64,000 nucleotides of DNA from Cornus controversa (taxonomy: Eukaryota; Streptophyta; Magnoliopsida; Cornales; Cornaceae): positions 44,726,336-44,790,335 of the forward strand of contig CM048849.1 of NCBI GenBank assembly GCA_026545225.1, read 5' to 3'. Shown here in pieces: positions 46,430 through 59,100 of this stretch; the first letter of the stretch is position 1; every line of letters starts with the position of its first letter. The notes under the pieces are model-generated. The model was not told the origin of the DNA and ran no database searches. It worked only from the letters and a program-made list of their open reading frames with translations. The translations under genes were made by a program, and so were the position numbers.

Positions 46430-49400
46430 TTAAGCAGGCCTTTGTGGTAGAATGTTTCTTTCAACCCTCTTTTTCTTATTTGCCTCTGTAGCCTTTCTCT
46501 TGTCCTTTCTCTCCCTCTTCTTCAAAGCAGTCATGTGGGCCTTAAGAATAGTTGCATAAGAAGCTTGAAAGCGCTGGTGATCCTTTGTCCCCACCTTTGA
46601 TTTCAAAAAACCAGTTACGAGTATTAGCAAAAAATAAACACGTTGCACTGCCTCTGCTTAGTCTGAAGCTACAGGTAAACGTTCATGAAAAAAAGCTAGG
46701 GAGTGCCATATAAAGGATGATCCACAATTCGGTTACACCAAGAAGAAAAGGATTAAATAACAAAACTTCTAGGGAGTGCTATATAAAGGATGATCAACAA
46801 TTTGGTTGCACCAAGAAGAAAAGGATTAAATAACAAAACTTCCAAATCCGTATGAAGTTTTCCCAAGAAATTCAATTGCTATCCATTCCCATAATATAAT
46901 TTCAATATGAGGTGCATTCCTCACCCACACCCCCTACTCCCAACACACACCCACACCCACGTGGCCATCTTTGAAACCAGAAATATGGCCAATTAATTCT
47001 AAATCATATTACAGAAGTCTGTCCAAATGTGGTACCATCTCAATATTAGTCAGAATACTTGATAGCAAAAGCTGGCAGTGCAAAAAATTTTGACCCACAC
47101 TTCTTTGGACAGTTCAGTGCTTCTTGGGCAATTTTGGGAGTTGGGTCTGATGAGAAAGTTGAGAGGCTTGGGAAGTTTGATAGATGTAATGGTTGTTTTT
47201 TCAGATTGTGAATGATATAGTGGATGCAACTAAGTCAGCCCAAGAATTCGGGAAGACGGCAGGGAAAGATGGGTTTTGAGGTTTGAGATGTGACGCGGTG
47301 GCTCTGGTGGTAATGAAGGAGTGGCAACAGATATGGGCTGTGTAGGTGGCAACGAGTATGGTGGTTATGGAGGTGCGGGCTTCCCTTTTTTCTTTCCAAA
47401 CCCTAATTCTAGGATAAAAATGTAATTAATCCAAATTAATTAATACGAAAACTAATAATTAACCCATTATTCACTTTGTTTTTAAGTTGCACATAAATAA
47501 ATCTCACTGCCCATCAAAACTTAAATAAAAATTTTAAGTTGTAAATTTGCTTATTTAATCCACAAACAATTAATAAGAAAATATATATATAAATTATTAA
47601 AAGGCTCTATTACAGCAAATTTAATCAAATGTAATTGATATGAAATTGATTTTGTAAAACTTGAAAAATAATTTGTAAATTCATTATTTGAAAATTTGCA
47701 AATTTAATTCAAATTATTTGCAAGTGTCTTAAGGGTATTTTATGTTATATAATGCAATGGATGGGTAAGGGTAATTCTGGAACTTAAGAATTTGTATGTA
47801 TAGGCAAACTTGTCTTTTCATTTGTTAAAATAAGGTTACTTCTCTCATTTCACTCTTGACAAGGGCATTCTCACGATTTTGAAAAAATTACATTAATGTA
47901 GCTGACAATCCAAAGACAGTAGGCCTGATTGTGAAAGTCAACAAAACTTGAAGGACGGTTAACTGCTTATCTTTCATCCATGTGTAATTAGATAAAACCA
48001 TAAGGGTGGTTTGTGTAATTTTACCCTTTATTTTATTAGATAGAAGATAAAAATGTCTAAAAAGACAAATGAAGTGTTCCCACTAAGTGAAGAGGCCTTT
48101 GATCTTTCTAATCTTTTCGCTGCTTCCATTTCTTGTTCCTAATGTCAGCTATAAATGTGATTTTTCTGACCAAATGGGCTATTGATTTTCCAATTGATGT
48201 TTGGGCTTTACTTACCCCTTGGACAACAGGGCTTCAGTTCTTCTTTCTACCATTTATTTCTTATACTATTTTTCTAGCTATTTACCTTTTCTTTGGAGGA
48301 TGAATCTTCCATCTCCCTAAGCTGCCTCTTAAGAGAGAGAGAGAGAGTCCAGCTATGAGTTCTCATCTGTCACTAATTGTCATAATTTGCTGCTTTGTGC
48401 CTATTAGTTCTCATCTTTATTTAAGGTTCATCCATGAGGTGAATCATGTAATAAAATTAAGTTACAAGTCTATTAAAAAGAGAATATAGAAGTTAGTCTA
48501 TCATGAACACTATGACAATGCATGGAACTATTTGAAAGTAATATTCAAAATAGGAACACAATATTGCAGGTCTTGTCAGTTCCATACTTCCATAAGGCAA
48601 CATGAGACATTTAAAGCAACCCAGCATAGGTGTAAGCAGGAGATCTACATAACAATGACATCCCATTTCTAGGAATTCAAATAGTCCACACACCCATGAT
48701 GAACCGAATCATGCTGAGTGTACAAAGGGTGGGACTCAACAACAAGAGTCTGGAAAAAGATGGCTCACAAAAAAGAAAAAGGATGTATTGAATTCAAGCC
48801 CTATGAAATTTTGAGGCTAAAAGTTGCAGTAAAATTATTACGATTAGACTAAAGTTACTGATCCCCAAAAGCTGCAATTTACCAAAAAGAATAATGCAGA
48901 AATATTTTGAGGCTAAAAGTTGCACGTAGAAGCTTTTGGTTACATATTAATCACTTATAAAACATGTCAGGTTTAATTGTGAAAGTCCACAAGCACAAAT
49001 GCAACAAGGTAACAAAAAAGAAAAAGAAATGTTCGAGTAGATACCGAAGTGGAAATTGTCTTTTTGCCATCAGTTGCCCGAATAAGGCATCTGTACTCAA
49101 TTGTTTCACCAGCAGTTTTCATTTTATTCCTCCTGACCTTAGACTTCAAGGATGCTGGTGGGAAAAGACATAAAAGCAATAATCAATATCATATCATAAG
49201 TAGAATAGAAGAACCTGCAATTCAAGCACTCATATAAATGGAGACAAACTTACAGCGTTTAAGAGTAACCCAAACAGAGCCTTTTTCTGTGCTGTGCTCA
49301 AACATGCTAGTAAGTTCATTGAGAAATGGGTCTAGCTGTAAAAGTACCTAACAAAAGCAATGGAAAAAAAGGAAAAAAAAAAAAAAGAGGTCAGACCTGG

Positions 49401-51334
49401 TTTTCGGCATCAAACATGTATATAATCAATCTTATTCAAAAGCACACTCATTGAAGTTGAAGAAATGAAATAGAGAATGACAAACACAATGATAAAAAGA
49501 AGTGTAAGCACCACAATGATGACACCATTTGGTACATGCACCTCCAGAATATCCTAATACCCTTTAGCTTCCCAACTCCACATCAATAGGGCAAACAAAT
49601 TTATAACGACATGGCAAGGACATATTTAGTAGATACATGTACATGTATGTAGTTGGAAAAAGTCTTGTGCAACATAATTTTTCTTTTGTTGAACCATGTG
49701 TACACATAATAATGTCTCAAATATCATATTTCATCATCAACAACAACCAAGCCTTTTCCCAATTACTTGGGGTCGGCTACATGAATCATATGTTTCCATT
49801 CCGCTCTATTTATGGTCATATCGTCAGTCAATCCACATGCTATTATATCTTTCTTTACTAAATCTACCCATGTTGGATTTGATCTTCCTCTTCCCTAGCA
49901 TTACCCTCAATTTGGACTATGTCACTTTTCCTAACCGGCGTAGTTAAAGGTATTCTTTGCACATGTCCAAACTATCTTAACTGATTTTCTCTCATTGTAA
50001 AAAGTTCCACAACATCTACTGATCAAAAAAAAAAGTTCCACATCATCCACTTACCTCCTTTGAGCAAATAAATAACTTTTAGTTAATGTATACGCATGAC
50101 AACACAGCCAGTAATCATGTCATTCATTCTCACCACTGTAACAAAACTGATGATCGTAGCAGCCCATTAGCCATGATTAACACATCATCTAGTCATCTTT
50201 CCTAGAATTTGAAGGGATCTTGCTGTGGGTGGACTCAATAAACTGATTATGCATAATATAATATTGTTTTTAGTTTATGAGATCAAGCATACAAGACCGG
50301 AAGATACAAATCTGTTATTCATTTTTTGATTTGGTTGTTTAATATTCATATCTTCAAAAATGAACCAAAAAGAAAACACAAACAATGACCACTGAAGTAT
50401 ATTTGAAGAAAGAAAATACAAATAATGCCATATTTTATTTCCTGACCTTTTGCTATTATTCGTAGTTAACCAAGTGTAATGCACCAGTGTTCTTGTTCTT
50501 CTTGGTTCTCTAAACCAAATTTTTAACTGTTTTTTTTTTCAAGTAATTTTTTTTTGAACCAAGCCCATATAGCATATAGTATATACTATATACCATATTT
50601 TTCACATCCCAGTTCTGTACTTTACTAACTTTAGGAGGGTGCACGAATCAGAAAGCAGATTGCAAACAACGGCCATTTTCTCCTTACATTCATATACATG
50701 CATAGGTGCATGCATGAATACATTCACTAAACGGCATATATCGATGTGCAGGTATATAATTAAGTATTTGTAGTTTGATATTTTTACCCATCTTGCATCT
50801 TTTCTGCCAAAGATTCTCAATAACTCCACATTCCACATCCTTGGAGCATAATGACATAAGTAGTTAAGTTTAAGTAGATAATTCTCACTGATTTAGGGAG
50901 ATAAGAGTAACTAATAGCAAGAAAATTTTCAGCCAGCCCTCCGCACTTAGGCTTACAGTGAGTTCATAGGTATTTACTAACAATAAATACTGATGTTGAC
51001 TGGAAAGCACACATACACTCAGCACAATAGCATCAAAAACCATACAAAGAAGAACCCAATAAAATATATATATATATAACCACCAAAATTATGCAAGATT
51101 AATATCGTTTTCAATCTATCAAAGTAAGCATGCACTTCAGAAATCAAAATTGATTCTGAAAATTGCAAAAACTCCCATAAATACTTTTCGAATTTCCAGA
51201 TTGATTTGGGCAATTGCATCAATAACCTCCAACAATTTAATGGATCAGAACATCAAGATTCGATGTTCGTCAGTGAGTCCGTGTGTGTTTGTATTGTGTA
51301 TATGTAAATGAAGAAAGAGAAAGTGATTTACCAT
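46430..51334 (-). CDS. SRP14: SRP14: signal recognition particle 14-kDa subunit
   Basis: SRP14 pairs with SRP9 on the Alu domain of SRP RNA and slows translation elongation while ribosomes are brought to the ER. Four minus-strand coding exons: 51,332-51,334 (ATG only), 49,254-49,347, 49,045-49,154 and 46,430-46,594, all GT-AG and in phase (372 nt, 123 aa; plant SRP14 is usually about 120 aa). It reads VLLQLDPFLNELTSMFEHS (2-20), EKGSVWVTLKR (22-32), SSLKSKVRRNKMKTAGETIE (33-52), YRCLIRATDGKKTISTS (53-69), VGTKDHQRFQASYATILKAH (70-89), then MTALKKRERKDKRKA and a Lys/Arg-rich tail typical of plant SRP14. The start is supported by the family's usual MVLLQLDPF: the ATG at 51,334 is followed at once by GTAAAT, and the next exon starts GTACTT after TTAG. 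Intron 3 holds a MULE-like patch and tandem repeat; intron 1 holds an RTE 3' end. Confidence 0.95.
46696..46842. repeat. 73-bp tandem duplication in SRP14 intron 3
   Basis: 'ctagggagtgc.atataaagg' starts at 46,696 and again at 46,769. The two units run to 'aacaaaacttc' and differ at about five positions. Confidence 0.9.
49736..50005 (-). mobile_element. 3' end of an RTE-type LINE in SRP14 intron 1
   Basis: Reading leftward, the minus strand encodes MRENQLR.FGHVQRIP, the conserved C-terminal RWFGHVQRR-type region of plant RTE LINEs, then decayed sequence to HVADPK. It ends in a short TTG repeat (plus-strand caacaacaacc), the kind of 3' microsatellite RTE elements carry. It is heavily 5'-truncated and inactive. 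Confidence 0.75.
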
Positions 51335-51840
51335 GGCCAAACCACTGCTTGAGAAAAATCACGATGACGAAACGCTAATGAAGAAATGTGTATCGTTCGC
51401 TTTTACAATCCAAGGCACAAGGAATCACGGATCCAGACGGAGTATTTATAATTAGGGAAAAAGACTAAATTGTAAATTGCAACTTCGACCCACTATTTAC
51501 AAGTTTGACAAAAGACCTAAATTATTTATAAATCTATCAATTTTCGCTTTTCACTTTTTTTCTTATGAACTTAAACGCCTTTAACCTTAATTCATGCAAT
51601 TACCAAAGTACCTGAAACATTTTTTAATCTGATTTTATGCACAATTGGATTTTTTGTAACTATATTTTTTCTTTTTTAATATCATAAAGAGGTGTCACCC
51701 TTTGACAAGACTAGTCTTTGTTAACACTCGCAACTCTCCACAAGTCTAATATACCTGACAAATTCGGATATAATACTCGTGTGAATCATCCTTAGAGTGT
51801 GAAGAAGTTTTGAATTTGCACAGACTCAGACTTGTTTGTT
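51335..51840. other. SRP14 5' UTR, promoter and upstream flank
   Basis: The leader is short if the TATA box at 51,443 is used. The rest is AT-rich with no further sites I can defend. Confidence 0.5.
51443..51450 (-). promoter_or_regulatory. TATA box of SRP14
   Basis: TATAAATA on the minus strand, about 110 bp upstream of the start codon. Confidence 0.55.
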
Positions 51841-51849
51841 TGTGAGCTC

Positions 51850-52153
51850 GGCTCGATTCGAACTTTATTTGAGCTTGTGTTCAAGATCGTTTTAACCCGT
51901 TCATGAACGTAAACGAGCCTACACAAACATATGTTGATGAACATGTTCACTATCTTACAAGTCCTATACGAGTTTTGTTCACGAACATAAATAAGCTAAT
52001 TTCATGAACCGAACCCAATTGTGTTTGGGATCGGTTCGTTTATTAAATGAGTCTAAAAATCGAGCTCGACTTGTTTGCTTAACAAACAAATTCGAATTAA
52101 ACTCTTAGCAAGTCCGAGCTGCTCGCAAACAACTTGATTAGTTTGTAGTCCTA
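51850..52153. mobile_element. Truncated hAT copy related to the element at 29,712
   Basis: In the opposite orientation it shares 'gggatcggttcgtttatta', the 'gagctcg' steps and 'gaacaaaactcgtatagg' with 29,830-29,940. Its right end reads TAGGACTACAAACTA on the opposite strand, close to the TAGGGCTGCAAATGAA terminus. The other terminus and the target duplication are not seen. Confidence 0.6.
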
Positions 52154-54034
52154 ATCACGAGACCTCCCCTTTTAAAGTGAGGCTCCTGTCGAGTACGCCA
52201 CCCCTTGGGGGTTATTGTCACTAAAATTTTGCATCGTGCAAAATGTGGCAAAATGTTGGTCACTGGTATTGAAGCTTTTGTTCAAATATTTTGCAAAATG
52301 GTTTAATCTACAACAAAGGGTTGTGCATCGATGTTGAATGTATATATGATAATCATGCACGGGTGTATTGTGTGACAGAAAGTTGACTACAATCACTATG
52401 TAAGCTTATATGCAATTTTTTGCACTGATACAAGTTGTGAAAGTTATGCACCGATGCTTGTTGTTTATGTGAACATTAGAAACCAATGCATATACAGAAG
52501 AAAGTTACGCATCGACATTAATTGTTTATATCAAGATTTTTGCATTGGTGCTTATTATCTAATCGCTCTCAGGGGGTATTTTGATAACTTTTTATAGTGG
52601 AGAGTACTTTAGTAATTGTTTGAATTAAGTAATTTTGTCAGCTTTGTTGATGATGCAAAAACTCTCAGAATCCGATTCGACGTGACTTCTTACAAAACAG
52701 AGGAGATGTGAGGCGGACCGATCAGGTACACTCCGACAATTAAATTAATATTTATGATCGTATAAATTAATATTTATGATTTATAATTAATATTGCGTAC
52801 CTTTTTAGATTGACCGCCCACCTTAAAATAGTGTTAGCTTTCATGTTAAACAAAGACACATTTTCCTCTTCCGTTAGGACAGAGAAAGTTATTAAAGTGA
52901 ACCTTTTTCTTACTTTGCCGGTTAGATTTCTTTGACAACTCAACTTTCATAGAATTCGAGTTATCCTGTCCTCGATTGGAGTCGCCTACTAAAATTGATC
53001 CATCATTTGTAAATAGTGGATCAAAGTAGGCATTTTGGTAGAGTTGAATCATGTCTCTAAAGTTTGCCCTAATTACACAAACATTCCCTCTTATTTGAAA
53101 ATTTACACCACTTTGTCCTGTCAAACACTTTCGTTTCGTTTATAGCGTAAACTAGAACCAAATAGATCATCACAGTTCCAAAAAAGTTGATCACTAAACC
53201 AAATCGATGAAAGTGCCTAAACGTACCAATCTGAATTCCTGAAGAGTTATGACTGAACCAAAAAAATGGACCAGTATTTATCCAATACTTTATTTGATCT
53301 GAGACTCATTTTATGGGTCTTGAATTTGATTGTTCTTTTGGAATATGTCTCTCATATCAAGTGGGATGTTGAGAGGCTAAAACAACATATTTATGAAATA
53401 AATTAATTGCAATGTGGATGTTGATTTGGTAAGATAAGAAACATAAAAATATACAGTCAAAAGTGGTACTCTTCGAAGATAAATTGAGAGAAAATTGATA
53501 AAGATTGTTGGGTTATACGCAACCAAAATAAAAACCTAGGGGACTGATTCATATGGTGTGTAAAGAAACATACTTTTATTGTGTGGTTTAACTAAATCAG
53601 TCATTGATAAAGAAAAATTGCAGCATATATGAGTTGTATAGTTAAAATAAAATTTTATCAAGTTAGGTCTAGTTTGGCAGTGCCAATAATTGTAAAAAAA
53701 AATTAAAAGCCAACCACTTCATTTCATTCTCTTACAAAAGTACTCCCTAATGCTCATGTATGACCAGTATTTTGTTTTCCACAATTCCCATACAACTCAT
53801 CTTAGTTACTGAGAATAAACACTTACTGTATGAGAACATAAAAGGCCAAACCTCACATACCATTGAAAGATGGACTAGAAGATATTATTGAATTTGAAAG
53901 AGAAGGTTGCCAATTTTACAGCTATATTCTTTTTCATATCAATAAATGTTTCACAGAATAAACTATAAACAGGTCGCATTCTTGATTTCCATCAGACCAC
54001 GGGAACGTAGATATTGCACAAAAATACAACAGAA
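52154..54034. other. Intergenic spacer between SRP14 and the next gene, nothing firmly recognised
   Basis: The minus-strand open frame at 52,846-53,124 has no domain I know. The phrase 'attacacaaacattccctc' near 53,070 resembles MULE subterminal sequence, but no second end was found. The remainder is AT-rich. Confidence 0.4.
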
Positions 54035-56087
54035 TTATTGCGCCTCAAGCTTCTGCCACAGATAGGAAGCTCTTCTGATAATTCTATCTGCTGAAAATCC
54101 TTCGGCATAAGCACTCATCGCTGTCAAGAGGCTTGTGAATTTCTCCCCATTGTCCTGTGTTTATACAACAAATCTTAGGATTTTAGCTCTCATTTTAACA
54201 CAAGAAATACTTCCATATGCTGTTTCATCATAACTCTTTAGTGGGTCAAATGCAAGACTGCAGGGACACTCTAGACCATCTACTAGATAATATAATGAAA
54301 TATAATTCAATACAATGTAATCTAATGAAACATTATTTCTAGAGGACTTGATGCTAGTATTCTACATAAGAACAGCGAGATACCCTACAGAGGAACCTCA
54401 AGGTGAACATTTTGCATGATAAATCAAGTCCTTGTGACTTCAAATTGACTCCTTTTAAGTGATACTTATTTTCTTTTTAATGACATACTGATTGTGTTAT
54501 CAAAAGCACTAAATTTGAGAATCACTTATTCAGTATGACGTGTTGAATTGGGTTATCAAATAGTACAAAAGTCAACTCTAGCAAGACCAAGGCTTGTGGC
54601 CTAGTGGTTGGTACCTCCTCCCTTTCAAAGTGAAAGGTAGAGGGTTCAAGTCTCTCAAGAGGATTGTGAGAGTTTTTTGTCAGAATAATAATAAATAAAT
54701 AAAAAAGTCTAGCAAGGAGCACTACGTTGCAATTTAAAGACCAATAATGAAGCAAACAGAGAGAAATAATCTTTTTACAGCAATAAGAAAGACAAGAGCC
54801 ACTCCAAACGCTGTTGGAGCCCATATTTCTAGAAAAATCGTGGAAAAACTTGAAGAATTGTTAATATTCTGATAAAATACTGAAATATTATTGATGAAAG
54901 ACTTTGTCTAGCAAAGAAAAAGTGCTGCCCTTTTATAATACACCCAATAATGACCTCTAATATTCTCTAGACAGACTTTAGAATCCCCACACAGCATTAA
55001 TAACACATTTACCACTTTCCCTAGTTATCACTTAGAAATTCCAAAGCTTAATTACTGCTCAGCACCCAATAAGAAGAATGACTCTGACTTCTTCAAGACA
55101 CTTTCCAAAGCCCCATTAATTATTTGCATCACATAAGGACTAGGAAAGGGCAACAAGGAAAACATGGTAGCAGTGGAAGAAGGCTTTGAAGGTAATAAAC
55201 CTATATAAAATATGGTTCAAAAGGTAAAAAAGCGGCACAAAGTCTTGGCCCCAACTACTAAAAAAAAAAAAAAAGGAAAAGGGTAAATTACACTTAGCTC
55301 CAGTTAGGGTTTATTACAATTACCTCCCCTCTAGTTTAATCCTTTGTAATAAATTGACCCCTGTCGTCAGTCTCAGTAACGGTCAAACATGGTCAAAGCT
55401 GACGTGACCGCATTCTAAGCTTCATATGATGAATATGCCCTTGAATTGTCTGTGAAGACACTTTTGTCCGATTCATCTTGTGTGAAAATACAATTATACC
55501 CCTAACAAAAGAGAATGAAATTGACAAATATGCCCTCAAGTTGACAATGTCTATATGCATTCACTTGGAAGATCTGTTCAGACCCAGATGACAAAGAAGC
55601 TCCAATATATCAAAACAATGGCAACCCAAATCAAGGCTTGGGCTATCGAGCCTAGATGTATAAAGATTTGAACAAAGTATGTGGAGATAGAGTACTAGGG
55701 GTGACTATATGAGACTGTTTAGATTAGAAAGATTTTTGTTCTAGGGCTTGTTTCAGATTTGACTAGCGTCTCAAACATTTTTTTAATAATATAGTGAAGC
55801 AATACCACAAATCAAGTTTTTGTTGGTTTTGTGCATACATACATGCACACGCAAGCGCGTACGTGCACGCACGCGCGTGCGCACACACACATATATATAT
55901 ATTGAGCTTGTTCGATAAAGGGGAAGATAACAGTGTAGAAGAGGGCATGCTTTGACAAAACATTGGCAAATTTTGTTTGCCACAACATAAACCCAATAGC
56001 CATGGGCAAATTCACCCAGATTTTCATTTCTTGATTTTGGGATTTAAAGATGGAGAAAGAAGCCATTTTGTCTATAGAACAGCCTCC

Positions 56088-56122
<35 letters not shown>

Positions 56123-59100
56123 ACCTTTAAAAACCAAAAGATATGAAGTATAAAACAAAATCAGAGAGAGAGAGAGTAATAAGGGGTGGAAGAGAAGATT
56201 GAATTCTCCATAGAACTATTAGTAATTCTTGAAAAGACGCCTGCTCAATTAAAATGATGTCTCATGCTCAGTGATTGCGGTTGCTGGTAGTAGTTCTTGA
56301 AGACTCCGAACAACAGTATTACTGTCAATATGCCCTGCTGATTCGTGATGTTGGTACTGCCACATATAAGACACTAATTAATAGTAGTTGATTTGCTTGT
56401 GGATGTTGGGAAGTGCGATGCACTGATATAGCATTTCATTGCTTGAATATGTTATTTATTATTATTCACATAATGCAGCGGTTGATCCCCACAGGAAGAG
56501 AGAGAGAGAGAACTGTGGGGATTTTTGATTTGTTATGTAGAAAGAGAGAGAAAAGGCGCCGATTGTTGTCGATATCTGGGTCGTCTCTTGTTCAGTGTTT
56601 GAAGTTGTGGGGCGCTGTGACTTTTAGAGAGAGAAAAATCTAGAGAGAGAGAGAAGGAAAGTAATGTGGAGGAATATCAGGTGATTTTTTTTTTTTTAAT
56701 AATAAGGGCATAAAAGTAACTTTACATGCTTCATTTACAAACACCAACACCGTCACTTGGAAAGGAGGTAACAGTAATAATCCAAAACATAGGGGAGGTA
56801 AGTGTAATAAACCCTAACTAGAGGGGAGGTAAGTGTAATTTACCCCCAAGGAAAATGATGCGGCAGAAATGATGATTATAATAATGATTTAAAGATTAGA
56901 AATAGATCATATATTGAACATATATGTATGCATGGGTGTGTGTAAGTGTGTTTACACAATTGGTTGTTTTATTGTTCTCTAACTATACAAACTTTGCTTA
57001 TCATACATTTTATATTGATTAAATAGAAGGATCAACATTACCGAAGTTATGTGATTTTAGAGCATAATCTTGGGAAGTACTTGAGCTTGCATTCAAAATT
57101 GAGTAACAAAGATTACTCAAAAAGAAGGAAGAAAATTAACACAACATAGAATGCAATGAAAAGATTTCAACCAGATCAGAAGAATCATGGACTATCTTGG
57201 AGAATATTAATGAGTTATGAAGGTGAGGAAAATATAAAATACAAAGATGCAGAATGAGGAACCTGTAAACCAAAAGATTACACAAAACAACCACTTTCGT
57301 TATCTAGGATCAATAATACAAAAGGATGGAGAGATAGATGGTGATATAACTAGTAGAATTGGAGCGGGTTGGACCAAATGGAGACAAGCTAGTGGGATCT
57401 TATGCAATAAGAGAATAACACATAGGCCAAAAGAAATTTTCTATAGGACATTTATTAGACCAAGTATATTGTATGGTGTAAAGTGTTGGGCCCTAAAAAA
57501 AAAAGAACATCGCCTCCATGAAGCAGAAATGAGAATGTTAAGATAGATGAGTAGAATGACTACAAGAGATGAGGAAACTAATGAAAGTGTAAGAGAAAAA
57601 TTAGGGGTTACACCCATTGGTGAGAAAATTAGAGAGAGTTGGCTTTAGATGATTTGGACACATACATAGGAGACCTAGTAGTGCGCCAGTCAAACGAGGA
57701 AGACTAGTTGTCATAGAAAGTAAGAGGAGAGGGCGACCAAAAATAGCATGGGACGAGGTTATTTAAAATGACATAAAAAAGTTAAATATGGTAGTCGAAA
57801 TAGCAAGTAATAGAAAAGATTGGAGACGGGGAATTCATGTGGCCGACCCCATTCATATGGGAGCAAGGCAAGGATGATGATGATGATGATAAAGGCTGTG
57901 AGACGAGAAAATCCCAAACCCCAAAATGGTATTCTTTTTTCTTGTCATCTGTACTCTATAGTAATATATTTGTTTTCTATAAGACAAGTTTAGATGACTA
58001 AACATTAGCTCCCATACTTTGTGCATCTTATAATATTGAGGTATTAACTTCATGGCCTAGCACGAGCCCAATGCTAACTACACACCCATAATTATTCTAA
58101 CTTCCAAGCAAGACCCCAAAGACACCCTGATTCAATACAATTGTGATACCAACTTGACATCACCAACCAATTATCTTGTCATGCAAACATCTGGGATCCA
58201 CTAAATACAAGTAAATGGTTAGATGGTATTTATTGCATTGGTTTGATTAGGCAATTAGTTGGTGATACCATGTTAGCAAAAGAACATGGTGTCACCACTG
58301 TATTGAAGTTTTCTCCCTGACTAGGTGATGGCCCTGTCCAAATTAGACAGCTGTGGAGGCAATAATTGTAACACTGACAAATACTGGCCACCTTCAAGCT
58401 TGAGTAAAATTAAATTACTTCATATAAGTAGCATTTCCAGTTATTAGTGAAAAGCAGGTAGTCTTAGTATACCAAGTGGCACAAACCTCTGGTTTCTTAA
58501 ATATGAGATCGTCAGTTGAAAATGGAACCATGTAGAATGGAAGATCTGATCGTAGCAGCGCCTGTCATAATGTAAAGTGTCAATATATCAAGACAGCTCA
58601 TTGAAGGGAATTCAAGTATGTCATTGCCGGTTTTACAAATGAAAATGACGATGCAAAGATGACTATCCCAATCAGATTTAACAAGACAATAAGTTTGCAT
58701 CACTGAGTCACATAAATTTTATTTTTATTTTTGGAAAAACTGCAACAGCAAAATTTCATGTTTATACTACGAGGATGGTTGCTAGGCCTCTACTAGACAC
58801 ACCAAGCATATGCTAGAATATGCACAAGGAGAAACTTTAGTGCTGAAAAGATTTACATTTATTAACATATATTATTCATTTAAAGCACAATTTGTTCAGT
58901 ATACCAGGTACACAAAGATTCTTATTTCTTTGTACTGCATAGTGAAATTATTTTTTACCTTAGCCTTGAGAAATGCCTGTCAGAAGATGTGATATGAAGT
59001 TCAATTGAACTAAGATAAGGAGACATGCACAAGTGTTGTGTGTGTAAAAGATCCTCCTATAGGACAATTTTCTCCTTTGATAAACCCATATACTCGCCAT

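Noticed and set aside
47870-48035. 'gggtaaaattacacaaacca' on minus, resembling one end of a GGGTAAATTAC MULE
   Set aside because: No opposite end or 9-bp duplication was found in SRP14 intron 3.
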